From contig NC_133238.1 of NCBI RefSeq assembly GCF_040436345.1, positions 11,162,150-11,226,149 on the forward strand: a stretch of 64,000 bases of DNA. The letters are read 5' to 3'. The notes beneath the pieces are model-generated. The model was not told where the DNA came from. It saw nothing but the letters and a program-made list of their open reading frames with translations, and made no database searches. The stretch's first letter is position 1. Each line of letters begins with the position of its first letter. This DNA is from Pagrus major. Taxonomy: Eukaryota; Chordata; Actinopteri; Spariformes; Sparidae. Both the position numbers and the translations under genes were made by a program. This document shows, piece after piece, positions 20,432-34,900 of this stretch.

Positions 20432-23400
20432 GGTATAAATACTGTGATCTAGTGTTTGATTTTACAGTAAATCTGACATTCATACGAGGCAAAATAATGA
20501 TTGTAATGTGTTTTTACTATTTTTAGACACCTAGATAGTTCAATTACTTTTCTCTTTACAGGATGCTGCATTTATTATTCCTCTTATCTTTCTACTTGTG
20601 TCTCCATTTGAATTGCAGTAGTAGCCTCTGTACTTTAATGGTAATAAGCACTGAACCTTGTGCTACAGGTAGCTCATTCTGGGGCCTAACCATGTGATTT
20701 ATAGTTTTGTACCTCTTATAAAAATGTGAAAGTTATGCCAAATACATAGTATTTCAAACTACAAAGATGTTGCCCTCTAAGACATGTAACATATGACCAG
20801 CAGATGTCAGTACAGTGCTGAGTTTAGATCAAACGTGTAGCAAAGATCATCAGAGGCAAATATTGGCAGATGCAGGGTGCTCACCAACACCTGTACACCC
20901 AGTAAAGAAGCATCCAATGGCTGTTTTGTTCAACAATAAAGTCTGTCAGTGGGAGTAAATCACCTGAAGTCAAGTAGTGGAAAATCTCTAACAAAAGCAG
21001 AGTGTTTGTGGGTGTTATTATGTTGTCTACTGATATTTTGTGTAACCTGCTATTCATAGCAAGCACTAACCAATGTCCACACTGCTTTAAAACCCTAGTT
21101 TTATCCCACTGAGATTAATTATTGAAGGAGTGCAGTCTTCTCTTTCTTCAGAGCTCTCTGCCTGCTACAGAGTTTTGCTAGCTTGCATGTTAACTACGCC
21201 TCAGCAGCCCAAGTATTTGTTCCCGGCTCCTTTGCTGACATTTGCATCATGTCTATTCATGAGCTGCTCGTAAGATATAGAGACAAGACCTGTCTCCACT
21301 TCGGCCCTGTGCGCAAAAACACAGGATGTGTGTAGTGTGTGTGTGTGTGTGTCCCAGACAGAGAATCAAAGCAAACATCACGGGCTGTTTCTTCATAGTG
21401 ATGGGTGAAAGCGCTAATGCTTTGGGATGAGATAGGCAGGCCGTTATGTTGCACTCAGACACAAGCTTACAACATCTCAAAATCTGTCTGTAACCTCGAT
21501 GATAGCACCTTAAAGTTTGTTTTCGGGAACATGCACCGCTGAGATAAGAGAATATTCTTGGTGATTACAGCTGATTTTAGTCATCTGTTCCTTTTTTACC
21601 TACCCCGACATGCTCTCCTCTGTAGTTTGCGACTGACTGTACTGTATATAAACACACATTCAGCCAGAGGGTACATCACCAGACAGTTTGCACCTAATTT
21701 TATGACCACACTAGCAGTTCATTTCAGCATTGGATTCTGTTTTATGAGATGCAGTAAACTTAAGAGAGTGCATGCGGTGAGGAAGAAGCTGTGTCAACAT
21801 CTGGACAGACGGCAAAGCTGAGGGTTACGGGCAAGTTTTTGGGGGGCACACATTCCTCAGGGGCCTTAGGTTCTCATGGGTCGGTGGGTTTTCACTTAAA
21901 TGTCTGCTGGTGCTGCATTGACATGTGAGTGAGTGTGCGTTTGTGACTGGGTTTACAAGACGTAAAATGTTTACACAAGCCAAATTCACTAAGATAAGAA
22001 TAATTAGTTTGACATTTTGGGAAATATTTCTACTTGTCTCCTTTCTTGCCAAGAGTGGCATGAGAAGATTGACACCACTCTCAAAAAAATATCTACCAAC
22101 AGTCCTAAAGCTCACTAATTACATATTAAACAAACACACACACCTAAGGCCATGGACTCCAAAGGTAGTTTCACTTCATTGTTTTATAATTAAATCCTTG
22201 CTTTGTAGGGGAGCCTCTGAAACCCTTTAATGACCCAATAACTTTTTTTGCTAGCTAACAGTAGGTCAGTACAGTATGCTGTACATACTGTAGAATTCAG
22301 CCATTTTTTAAAACTTTTTTTCCCCACAAACTGGCAACTACCAAGACTGTTAATCACTGATGAAACACAGACACCACGTGATACCAATGTCGAACCAACT
22401 GTCAGAATTCTTACACAGAGATAAACAAAACAAAATTACTGATTCACAATCATAGTAATGTTTTTAGGAAAAGAGATGTAGATGTATTATTTCTAAAAGA
22501 AAAATGATTTGTCTGCGTAAAAATGTTATCAATATGACCTTTAACATCATATTAGTAAGATTAATGGTCCGAGCACTGAACCCTGTGGAACGCCACACGT
22601 GACCACTTCATCAATATCTAGACACTGAATATGATTACTTATGATTCAAGCCAGTTAACTACAAGGTTATCACCGCTGGTAGTGTCAAATTTATATCATA
22701 GCATTATTATTTTTACCTAATTGGATTCCTTTTGAAGGTCAAGGTGCTTTTTTTTTTAAGTGACTGATTGTATTGAGAGTAAAACCAATCATTTGACTCA
22801 CGCAGTGTAGGTCCTGTGACATTACAATGCAGTTTTCCTGCACAAACATTCCACTCAATCTTTGAGTTCCTGTGTTATTATGGTGCCCCGAGGTGTTACA
22901 CAATCATGCAGTGACACAAAGCAGCAACCAATAATTTTGTCATGTTAAAGGTCAGTTCTCCTGTTTCTGCTGAGAGATCGGTGGATGCTCATTGGTGGCC
23001 AGGACAAGCCTGTCCTGCGGCACTGGTGAATTCTTAAAATGAGCAGGCTTAAGTTCCCCCATATGCAAATCTGTACTGCTTTACTTGTACTGCTTTTGCA
23101 TGTTTGAACATGGCATTTCATTGCTCCTAAAGTAAAATGCCAACAAAATAGCTCTACTTTTCGCCGGATGTGTTGACACCCTGGAGTATTAGACGGCGAA
23201 CAGTTTCCCATCTCATCAGACATGCTGGTTATGACCTGTGTAAAGACCTTGATACAATGAAAATCAATACGGAGCAGCTGCCAAACTCACAACATCGGAG
23301 GCTTGACAGGAAGCAGAAGGGAGAGACTTTTGGCATTCCTTCAGTAAGCCTTTATCTTCAAAAATGTAGAAGAAACAACAGCATGTTAGCCAACACACAG

Positions 23401-24721
23401 CACAATACACCTCCCACACAAGAGCAGTATAAAAGCAGTAACAACGGTGGCAGCAACATGTGTAAAACCATCAGCGGGACTGACAGCAACAAATCCCAAA
23501 CACAAATAGCAAAGCCCTCCTCCCCCACAGTGCAAACTAACTCCCCCTCCTCCTCCCCCGCTGCCTCCAGACATTTTTGAAGCATCGGTATCATTTCTCA
23601 AGCTGCAAAACATGAACAGAACCCAGAGGCACTCGAAGATCGTTTCCCGTAAACAAAGTCATCACGCTGCACATCAGGAGGCCCAGAACCTCTCACCTTC
23701 CTCCCGCGGGTCGGCCAAATAGCAAAATGGAAAATTAAACAGTCGTTTCACGGGCTAGAAAAAAGAAGAAAAAAAACACTTCCAAGAAATTCTCCATTTT
23801 AAAACAAATCATAGTTTAAACAAGACAGTGGTGTTCGCAAAAAAAGTGTGTCTGCTCTTGTGCCAAAAACTATTTGGTAACCATGACACCATCCTCTGCT
23901 TTAAACCTCCAGACAATCTAAGAAAAGGTAGCCACCGCTCTCCTCTTAACCTTGGAGAATTGTAGCTCTTTGTCCCTCTGATGATAGCTACTGACATCCT
24001 GCAAGACCTGGAGGGTTTTCACAAGGGCAGAGAAACAGACAGCCTCCATTCCTTGAGAGAAAGAGATTGTCCTGTTATCGATTGTACTTTTAACAATTGA
24101 AGGAAAGTGGCATTCTAACAGAACTGGTGACACGGATCCTGTGATTGAGGGATGGAGACCTTTGAGAGCTTGACAACCAAGAGGGCCATCCAGGTAGGTC
24201 TGGTCGAAGCGTTATGGGATTCTTGATGAGATTTTGGCTGCTGTCGCAACAAGTAGATAGTGAGTGTCTTTGATATTTTTTAAGGAATAGCACTCAGTCT
24301 ATCTGGCCCAGTCTCAGATTATCTCACTCTTGTGCTAAAATGCTGTTTTTACTTGTATCTTCACACACCGAGCGGCTCATTAAGGGCAATAAATGTGCTA
24401 CCCAAAATACAGATGTTTGTTTGTTGTTTTTTCCTGTAGCTCTTGAGAGCCTTAAGTGGTTTCGAATTTGCAATTACATCCCAATCTCTTTTAACCCAAA
24501 CAGCCACCCACAGCAATTTCCTTGCAAATTCTTTCCATCCACTAACTTAATGGATACAACTTCAGATGCAAAAATCAAATTTATAAAATTAAGAATAAGA
24601 GGCCCGGGTTAGGGGTTAAAGCTGAAATCTTCACTTTAGCTAAAAGCATTAGCATGTTACTCTGTTTTGCTGTGAAGGACTACGAAACTTCACTCGCCTG
24701 TCTGACTAACTTTCCTTTTTT
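20432..24721. other. Gene-poor intergenic region
   Basis: It contains a (TG)n run at about 21334-21352 and a short stretch near 22560-22670 resembling a fish retroelement remnant. No ORF has recognisable domains; the 136-codon ORF at 23170-23580 ends in Ser/Thr/Asn/Pro-rich sequence and looks like chance. Confidence 0.45.
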
Positions 24722-24960
24722 TGGTAGAACTTATAAGGTAAATGGACTTCCATTTCTATAGCAAGTTTTTCCAGTCTACACATTCATACACTGCAAGGTG
24801 CCAACTGCTCATCAGGAGCAATTTGGGGTTCAGTATCTTGCTCAAGGATGCTTCGACACGCAGCTGGGGGAGCTGGAGATTTAAACCAGCGACCTTCTGA
24901 TTGCTAGATGACCCACGCTATCTCCTGAGCTACAGCCGCCCCACAAGGTGTACCAAAGGT
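24722..24960. repeat. Common fish interspersed repeat ('cttgctcaagga' family)
   Basis: The phrases 'gtaaatggacttccatttct', 'cagtatcttgctcaaggatg' and a final part meaning 'gagctacagccgcccc' follow one another as in a very widespread teleost repeat. It is non-coding and diverged. Confidence 0.7.
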
Positions 24961-25308
24961 GAAACATGTAAGAATTGGCCGCCTGTCACATTCATCCTCC
25001 CAACAAAAGATAGCATAAGAGTAATCGCTAACTGCTTCTAGCTGTAGCTGCCGTTACTTAGCACATTTAGCAATACAGCTAGCGATCTGGACCGTGAGCT
25101 TGGAACACCAGGGGAGTGGTGCTGTTGTTTACCGGAAGGATGGGTGGGTTAGCCGGTTAGCATGCTAACTTCATGCTAACTAGATGTCTCTGCAACACCT
25201 AGTCCTCTTTAACATAATAGCAAAAGTGATGTTTCTTCACACCTTGCTGATAATTTTAGTTCATTTTTGAGTGTTTTGAACTAAAATTTGCACATACTGC
25301 AGCTTTAA
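24955..25308. mobile_element. MITE family 2 copy upstream of the CCK receptor gene
   Basis: The left part carries 'acatgtaagaattggccgcc' and the right end 'tgcacatactgcagctttaa', with several 'gctaac' words inside. It lies about 620 nt before the receptor start codon. Confidence 0.6.
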
Positions 25309-25534
25309 GTGTTGTGAAACCAAAACAATGAGCTAAAAGATGCTAAAACGCTACATGGAGGTGAGGGGCGGGTTTGACATTGGAAATGACAGCTTATCCA
25401 CTATGCATTTCACCTCCAGCATCCCTTTTAAAAAACATTGCTATTTAGACTCATCTAATCCATTGAGTGTCTCCCCTCCTTGCAGCCATGGATGTGAAGC
25501 CTATTTGTGCTGGCTTGTACAGTGACAGTCGTGA

Positions 25535-25603
25535 GTTGAATGGAGAGAGAGAGTGTGTACGTGTGAGTGTGTGTGTGTGTGTGTGAGTGTGTATGTGTGA
25601 AGA

Positions 25604-25643
<40 letters not shown>
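25535..25643. repeat. TG/GA compound microsatellite in the CCK receptor 5' flank
   Basis: A GT-rich run (about 25556-25600) passes into (GA)n (about 25601-25643). It lies 280 nt before the receptor ATG, so it is in the promoter or 5' UTR. Length variation here could affect expression; that is inference. Confidence 0.8.
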
Positions 25644-25645
<2 letters not shown>

Positions 25646-25926
25646 CCTCAGTTGCCTTAGCAGCAGCAGCTTCATTCCTTCACAGTCCGGTGCTGTGCGC
25701 GGTGCGTTCACGGGACTTCCCCTCGCCACTCCACGTTAATTAACCTGTCACAGCGCGCTTTTTCTCCAGGCTCCAGATTTGTAAAATTACCACACTCCAG
25801 TTTGGCCTTTCTCCAACTTTCCCAACGCCGCCCTCCCACTTCTCCTGCTGTTATGAAGAAAAAGACGAGTTGATTCTCGAGTTTTCATGTCATTTTACGC
25901 ACAGTAGACGTCGCCAGAAGAGGAGG

Positions 25927-28900
25927 ATGGCTCTGCAGGCGCTGAATGTGAGCGTGGTGGAGGTGTCAGCAGCGGGCTGCGTGGAGCAGGGGAACCTCAG
26001 CGTGGAAGTAAGCGACTACAACATCAGCTGCACGAACAGCTCCGTGATCTCCAGACCGAGCAACAAAGTCAGAGGTAGGATTTCCTCGTCTTCTTTTTGT
26101 GCACCGCGCTGCCTCTCATTGAGTAACCAAAACAAATGCGTTAAATGCTCCAGATGGCATTCCATCAGCCAGAAGGCAACATCTGGCTGCAAACATCTGG
26201 GCTTGAAAGAAAAAAAGGTGTTATACTTTATTGTGTTTTAGTTTACATCTGAAAATAAATATTCACTTCAAAATAAAAGCATCAACCTTCAAAAAGATGA
26301 GAAAGAGGAGTCAGCTCTCATTTCACCTGGATGATGTTGTTTCTCATTACAAGCTGCCACCTTTGATTGATCACCTCCATCCCTGGATGCACTCTTCCCC
26401 CCTAACCATCACTGATTTGCTCATTTTCACTTCCCACCTGATCACTGTGTTTACTATCGAATGATTTGCAATCAGGAGTTTTGTTTAAATCAAGCCCCTC
26501 ATGCGGCCTCATTGTGTGCAATCCATCACAGAGCGAGCCCAATTTACTGCTGCTGCTCTCTCAGTCAATAACGCCACAATCAGCATGAGGAGCACATCAG
26601 TGTGGAGGCTACAGTTTTGATTCTGAATGTTTATTTTCCCCGGCTTATGATTCTCTAAATGCAGAGGAGATTAAACCCCACGCCAGGAGAAGAAGAGATA
26701 AGCCCCCCCCCCAGCTGTGTCTTGTACGAGGACACCAGTAGGAAAATAAGGGCTGATTGGGTAATAAGGTCTGGACGTGGGAGGAAGCAAGGACGTGCAC
26801 AAGCCCGGGATAAAGTTGCTGGAGGAACAGGCACAAAGGGCGTAGGCTGGGTATCAAAAGGAAAAAATCAAAATCAAGTAAAATTACTCTAACAGCTGTA
26901 GTGAATTACGGGATGGAAAGGCTTGAAAATGCCCATGAAACCCTCTAAAACATTTTATAAGAGTTTTGTTTTCTAGTGCATATTCAATTCCTGGGCTTCA
27001 TCAGTGAGTCAAACCACAGTCAGCATCACGTCCATTGAAATTCAACTGGCTGTACCAAAGCATTCACTTATCTGAAAGGTGAAATTTGAGGTACAGAATT
27101 TAAATGATAAAAATTGTCCCAGTATATATGAGGTTCTTCTTCCCAGTTCTTCCATGCTCAGGCAATTTTCAATGCAAAATGCTGTGGCCAGATCCATTTT
27201 AGATGAGGCGCAATCGCAAGACAGTGAGGGAGAGCATGCTGAGCACCAGGAGACACATCAGACATCCAGGTACATGTGAGGGTGGTGATGGCCGAGTGTG
27301 ATGAATAGAATACCGACTCATAATCACCTTGATAGATCTCAGTGTTGAGCTGAAGACGCAAAATACACAAGTAACAAGAAACCACACCTGCAATAATGTG
27401 TCAGTCGTCTTTAAAGTCGCCTCCAGTCATTAATGTGTCTTTCTTCCTCTCTCCCTGAATGTTTGAGTTTCACTGTGTAGAATGATCTATGTGCAGAGCT
27501 GACACCAGAAGGCTGTTTTCACTTTCATCGCTCAAGGTGTACATTTTCTCTCTGATTGTAGGAGGCGGGCCTACAAGCACGATTTGTGACATCACAAATA
27601 GTTTGGAGGTCATTTTATATTATCATATTCCAACCCAGCTGCTAGGATAAATGTCGGACGTGTACATTTTTAGAAACCATGGATATGTTGAAACGTTAGG
27701 GTCAATTTTCTGCTTTATGTTGTGACAACCGGGCCTGGGGAGTAACGGAATACATGCATGCCGCATACTGTATGCCGGTAAAGCTACGGGAAAAAATGTT
27801 TTGTTGCCACAAACGCTGCTGGACATTTTCCCCGAGGTCTCCTTAAAAATATCCAGTGGTGTCACACTTACAAATGTTGAAACACAGTCTTGAACTGTGG
27901 TCACTGGCTTGGCAACCTTCTCTCCCGTCACTCGCCTCCATCCCCTTGCAGTATTTTAAGGATTTTAATGAGATGATTCGACTCTTTTCCGTGTCAGACA
28001 CACATTAGAGCATGTTTATGTATGCCTTAATGCATGTGTGGAGCGGATCTTTAACATTTAAAACAATTAACAAGTTTGAAATTGATTTGTGGTTAGTTAA
28101 ATAACCATATTTTACACCCTTCAGGTACATGATGATGTATGAGACATAAAACAGGGTACAAGGGGGGGTTCAGGTTCGTACAACAGCCCCTCAAAATGTC
28201 CATCCTGATCCCTTTTTTAATTTCTTTTTCTCCACATGCTGCTGCTGCAGTATCAAGAAATTTCAAATCTTCCCCCACTAAATAATTCACATCCATTCCT
28301 CCTTCCGTGCTGCATTACTTTTATTGACCTTATACAGGAGGCATGCTGTAACATCAGCAGCAGTATAGGTTTAACTACCCGGAGAGCAATCAAGTGCTGC
28401 TGGGCGTGTTCGGTGTTCGACCGAGAGAAAAGTCCTGCAGACAGATTGCTCATTCCCTCCCTCACACTTTCAAGGCGAGGCACACACATACACACAGACA
28501 AGTCTTCATTTTATTTACCTAAATCCTTAGTGGAGCTATTCCTCCTCCACTGTCTCCCTTAAGGCTGAGGGAGAGCAATGGAGCCTGATTATGCAGCTGT
28601 ATTGTTGCTCTCAGATGTAATACTCCTGCGCCGGGACAGGAAATTAAAGCTCCAGCCCACCTTCCATTTGTGGAATTACCACTGTCCGATGCATTGAATT
28701 GGAGATTTTTTTCCTTCACTTGCAAAAGGACGGAGCTTCTGATAAGAAATACTGTGCTCTGGTTTGAATCTTTTGTTGATTTTATTGGAAAAATGTGCAT
28801 AAATCACACATTTTGAGCAAAAAATCTAAACTTCTTCCTAAAACTTAAAGGTGCACTTTGTTGTTTTGGGGAAGAGAATTTAATTGGAAAAGAAAGATCT

Positions 28901-31900
28901 TCATTGCCTCATTTTTATGCCTAAACAAACTAAATAAACAAACTATCTTTGTTTTCATGACTGAATAAACTGAATAAACAAACTGACCTTAAAGGACAAT
29001 ACAATTTATACCGTTTAACTTTGTTTATATGTGGCGGACCCTGCCACCTTTCTAAATTCAAACAGTGTTCTTGGGATCATTTCTTCCTCTGAGAACAGCT
29101 TGTTTATTCAGTTATAGAAACAATAAATATTTTGAGTTTGTATGATTACCTCATTAATATTGTAAACCAACTATGTAGTGGTCCTTCAAACTTTTAAATA
29201 TTGATATATTGAACTACAAACTAGGGCTGCAACCATCAAGTGTTTTCATTTTTGATGAATCTGCATATTAATCAGTCATCAAATGTCTTGTTTTTGTCTG
29301 ACGCAGTGAAAAACCTTAAGATATTCATTTTTTACATCACACAAGATAAAGAAAAGCAGCAAATTTTCACAACAGAGAAGCTGAAACCAAGAAATGTTCG
29401 TCACTGTTCGCAGAAAAAATGACAAAAATGACTTATTGATCATTTAAAAAGTGGGTGATTACTTTTCTTTTGAATGACTACTTGTTTAAAAGTGTTTCAG
29501 TTCACAGTACACACAGTGTTTTAATTTCGCAGAAGCGGTGACAGCATATTTGTCCAAACAAGTCTAAGAAAGATGAGGAAATACATTTATGCATGTTTTG
29601 ACACTGTGGGTTGGATCAGAGCAACGAGTACAAAACACTAAAGCAATAATTAGTGAAATGCTTAAATGAAACATTTCACTCATTATGTTTCAATACAAAA
29701 AGGACTGAGCTTCTGACGCAATGAAACACGTCTTTTACATTTGTTTTAACTTAGAGAATCATATAATTCTCAACATCTTTATAAAATGGACACTTGTTTT
29801 GATTGTTGACCCAATTATTTTCAGTACTGATGAATCTGTTGATTATTTTCTCAATTATTGCATACAAAAACCAGCAAATGTTGAAATGTCTGGCCCAACA
29901 TTCCTGTGCTTGTGGTCCAAAATAAAACAACACTACTCTGATGCTCAGTCTGGACCACTAGCTGCACAGCTAACTCAGCTAAGTAGCTAACGGCCACTAC
30001 AGTTAGTGGTTAATATTGTGATACGCTGCTCCTTGTTTGTTTTGAGTACGAATTCGACAGGTGGCCAATTATTACATATTGCACCTTTAACACGGAGAAG
30101 ATTTAATAATTCATCAGTTGGTTTTCAAGGGCTGCAAACATTTCCTGACTAATGGGTGTAGATACTTGAATTTTAGACCTTTGTATATAATTTGGTTACA
30201 CAGCTTTTAATGTATCTCTGAGCGACCTGAGACTGACGATCATATTTCAAACAATTACTTCGCAGTATAGGCCGCTCCATTACACTGCTGCCCCCTTGCC
30301 TGAGCTGTTCCTCTTTTGTTTTCACTCCAGATAGACTAGAGTTTTTCAGCCTCCGTTCAACTCCGTGGGTGCGGTGAAAGGGCAAAGATACTGTGTGAAG
30401 TGAAAGAAACAGGAGCATGCAGGTGATCCAGAAAACAACAGGAAATTATTTGGCTGCTGATTTTGGTCCATTCACCAGTAAAGGTAGCAATTAGAGCTGC
30501 AGCAGGGGCTGTGACACACAGCTCACGGAGGCAATCAATGGTACTATAAAACCGGAAGCGCTCCAATTTGTGTCAATAACCGCACCGCTTCTCGGAGTCA
30601 TAACTCAGTCAATTATATACACACAGACGTGATTCACATATTTTTAGATTCAGGTTGACTTACATTATCTGAGTATAACATGATCTCAGATGTACACTGT
30701 AAATAAATGCTCATATACACGCTTAGAGATCTGAGGAAAAAAGTTGCTCCCAATTGACTGCAGAACTTGCCTTAGAATTATCATGTTTTTAAGTTTTCAT
30801 CAGTGTCAATGTAATCCAGTGATGGCTGTCTGTAGATACATGGGTACATTGCAAACAGGAAGCACTAATAGCTAATTCGGCACACTTTGATTGTATCCTG
30901 CATGGCAATATACCATTATATCCTTTGGGATCTGTATTTATATGTTAATTCTGGAGACAGACTGTTTTCATCTTCATGTCGGCAGCTGAAGGAGCAGCTG
31001 TAAAACTCCCACAACACAAAAATGAAACGCTGTGTGACACACATCACATTACAGTTAATCACTGGAGAGCAGTTCAGCTCAGACAGGGGCCCCGGTTATG
31101 TGGAGCAACATCTGTAGCTGCACCTTGGCTCGGCCCCGGACACTCTCCGCTGATTCAAAGTGACATTTTGCTGAGCTCGGCCCGTCCTTTTGAGTTCTTG
31201 TGAGATAAGTTATCGTGAAGTGAATCTCATAAGCATAAAATGAACACTGGTTCAATTTTCAGAGAGGCCAAGCAGCGGCCTTGAGCTCCGGGTAAAATAG
31301 AAAAGACTTATTACTGCAGGGGAGCTCAGGAGTTTCTAATATCTAACCAATTTCAGCAACAAGGTGTGCTGTAGAAGAAATTAGCCTCTTTTTCCCTTTG
31401 GGTTTGTACACGGTGATGCAGACTGTCATAACATGATCGCGGTAATCAGAACAAATAATTGGAAAGGGTTGAAGCGACCTGGTGAGTCGGAACAAACACA
31501 ACGCAGGCGCTGTGATAGTGTATAAACTATCCTCCATCCTGATAATGAGCTGCTGCCTCTGGTGCACAATCCCAGAGCCTAAAAAAACCTTCTGTGTTTT
31601 TAATAAAGAGAATCAATAAGAGATTATAGCCTTTTATCTCTTCAGTTCACTCCACAAAACGGTGCATATGCCGCAGAGTGTGACAACACACATAAAGATC
31701 CCATCAAACATGTGCGGCACTCACTCGACCATGCAACGGCATTGAGCTGTGATGCCCTCTGTCCGGACACCGGCTTGATTAACTCGCGGGGTTGGAGCTT
31801 TATGAGCTTATCTGGTGTCAGTTGGACTCAATTTCACTGTCGGTTAATCCTTAGTCATGTGACAAAGCAAAAACAGCCCTACTTTATAGGACTCCCTGTG

Positions 31901-34900
31901 CAACCGTACATAACAAGGAAGTTTAAAGGAGATTAATTATGCTCTATTCAGGTTCACAATTTTATTTTGGTTACTACTAGAATAGGTTTACATGCTCAAA
32001 AAGCACATGATACTGTCCATTGGTCCACTGTATTCCCCCTCTGAAATGCTCTGTTTTAGCCGTCTCTTCAAGGCCCCCACTGAATTATAAGTCTCCTCTG
32101 ATTGGTCAGCTCACACACGCCTGAGCAAGCACCGCTAACAACAACAAAGCAGCTGTGCAGGGCTACTGATGAGGCGTTTCAGGAGCAGTGTTTTCTGTGG
32201 GAGAGAGGAGCTTCTGTTGACCTTTTTAACTTATAAACCTATAAAACACTGAAGGAAGGAAGAAACGTAAAATCATAATAAGTCTCTTAAATGATTATGA
32301 AACACATGCGCAGTAATTTTGTATTTTTACTCTGTGAAGTTTGATTCTCACAAAGTTCAGTCCTGAGAGAATTCAGTTAGTAATTGGATTGCATACGTGG
32401 CCCCTTTGGAAACACCGGTGCCTCGGTGCTGGCTCTGTTTACATAGTGATTTATGGGAATCAAGTGGCAAACAACTCGGCTGAATGTTTAATTCGATAAG
32501 GAAATCCCTTAAGATGCAGCACATCTAATAGCTACAAGGTGCTGGTTCCTGTGAGACTGTGAGGAAACTCCTGTTTAATCAATTTCCACAAGTTCTGGTC
32601 AGAATGGTTAATTTCATTACATTTAATGAGGAACTTAGTGGTCATTAAAACCTTCCTGTATTAATTATATTAGGAAGGCCCTAAGAGGTTTGTTTGGGGG
32701 GCTGTTTGCCGTGATTGACAGGTGTCTCAGCCCGTTAACACTGATTTTACTAATACTAGTTCTCTACTCATTGACACGATACTAGTAGAAAAGAAATGCT
32801 ACTCAACACCTCTTTTGATACCACCAGAAAGGAAAAAAAGTCCAGAAACATTATTTTTTCCCCCTTGTCTTAATAAAAAACCTGCACACAGTGCTGGCAC
32901 AGAAAGGTCACTGACCACAAACCAACACAATTTTTAATAATGTTGACATCCGTGCAGCCTTGTGTTTAATTCAGCACTTTTTCAGAACAGAAGTTACTTG
33001 AAACTTTAGATTCATCAGCAAGGGTGGTTGTTTAACAATGAAGACAACAACTCCCATGATCCCACACTCCTTCATAATGCCATCAAACTACGTCTTTTGT
33101 TTGATGAGACCCCTCGTGGCTGTGCATTTAATGCTCCTTTAATTTAGGAGACTGGACTTAATATGTGATAATATAGATATAGATATGATAATCGGTCGAA
33201 CCATTGTTTACAGTACATACGTACATATACACAAACATCATACCATAGTAACTGGTGTGCACTCTCATTGGGAACATGGGAATTTAATTTACAGTGTGCA
33301 GCCGGCCTGGCAGTTGAACATTGGCAGGCATTTGGCTTTCTGTCATTGTGTTTGCAGAGACAGCAGAATGTATAGGGATTTACTGAATTTGTCACCCTTG
33401 GGAGAAGCTGCAGTGCAGCAAGTCTGCCTGTTTGTCTGCTGAACGCTTTACTTAAAATAGACGTGAGCTCACACCTACGGTCCATGTGCCATTGAGCTGA
33501 TTGTTCCAGTGTCTTCCTCGGTTTCCTCAAATTCACAGCATCATGGCTCGTTTCTGTTCACGATTTCAAGTCAAAATGTTCACTTGAGAATCTTAAAACA
33601 TGCTAATGAGCATGTTAATGAGGCAGAGAGAGGTTCATGTCTGACGAGGCCTCGGGGGTAATTCAGTATGTGCTGAGCTTGTTTCATACACTGCAAACAA
33701 GCTCTCTCCAACTTCCAGAAATTTCAAGTTAATGCAGGATCAATATGATTCTCTCACGGGATGGCACAGTGGAAACTAATTGAGTTTAATTGTGCTGACG
33801 GTTACAGTAACTCCCTTCATTACAGTGATAAAATGTGATACAGAGAACAGCTTCTGCAATTGCTGTCAAAACATCCAACATTCACTTTGTTCCGACCCGG
33901 TGATGCGATGTGGAGCTAAAAAATGGTCAATAGGGGAAATCTACAATGAGTTCACAACCCATACGATCCAGATATTTCAAAAAGCAAACTGGGATTTTGT
34001 CATAAAGCCAACATGTGAAGGTTTATCCTTTCAGACAGATCCTGACACGAGGTGAAATCAGTCCCGGCATCCTGATCCTTATCTTTTGATTGAATCTGTT
34101 AGGATACAAGACATGTGTTAACGTTCAAAGAGAGAGGCAGCCAGCGTCTAGATTAGCCATGACAAGCAACAGAAGAATGTCAGGAGTTGAAGACAGAGAT
34201 ATTAAGTGATCCGTGATGTAAGATAGTGATTTATTGTCAGTGTAGACACAAATCAGGCATTGGAAGCATTAGTCCACTCAGAGGAAACGTTTACACTGAG
34301 TATGTTTGTCGTGGTATATTCACAATTTGGAGTGTTTACTAGTAAAGACCGCAAAACGCAACCATTAATGGCTATAAGCAAACAGATGTTTATATGTAAT
34401 AACCAGCAGGTCCTTGTGCTTGGGAAGCCTTTCAGAGAAAAATGAATCAATCTCAAAACACAGACTTTATTTCTGCCAATTTTTTTCATGTGCTGTGTAG
34501 CAGAGGAACACCATAGAAGGTAAATCACAGCGAAAGGGCACAGACGAGTTCATGAGACTTAGAGGACGACATTGAGGAATGCACTGAAGTTACTTTACCT
34601 AGATGCTTTTGTCCTTTATATGGGAAAATGTTGATGAGGCAGCAGAGAAGTCAATCACTGATAAATTAGTTTATCTCTTGATGACATTTTTCTCCTCGTG
34701 TCTCCGTCTCTGATTGAAGAGAGACTCTCTGTAATAACAATGAAAATGTGAGTTTCATTAAATTTGAAACGTCTCAACAGGAAAGTACTCCGGGAAATGT
34801 AATTACATCGGACTGATTTGTGTGATATAATAGCTGTCAGACAGATGTCAGTGATGATGTGTCTGCACATTAAATCAGCATTACGTTGACTTGTGAAGCC

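Noticed and set aside
23170-23580. 136-codon plus-strand ORF
   Set aside because: There is no known domain, the end is low-complexity, and there is no splice or start context; it is best explained as chance.
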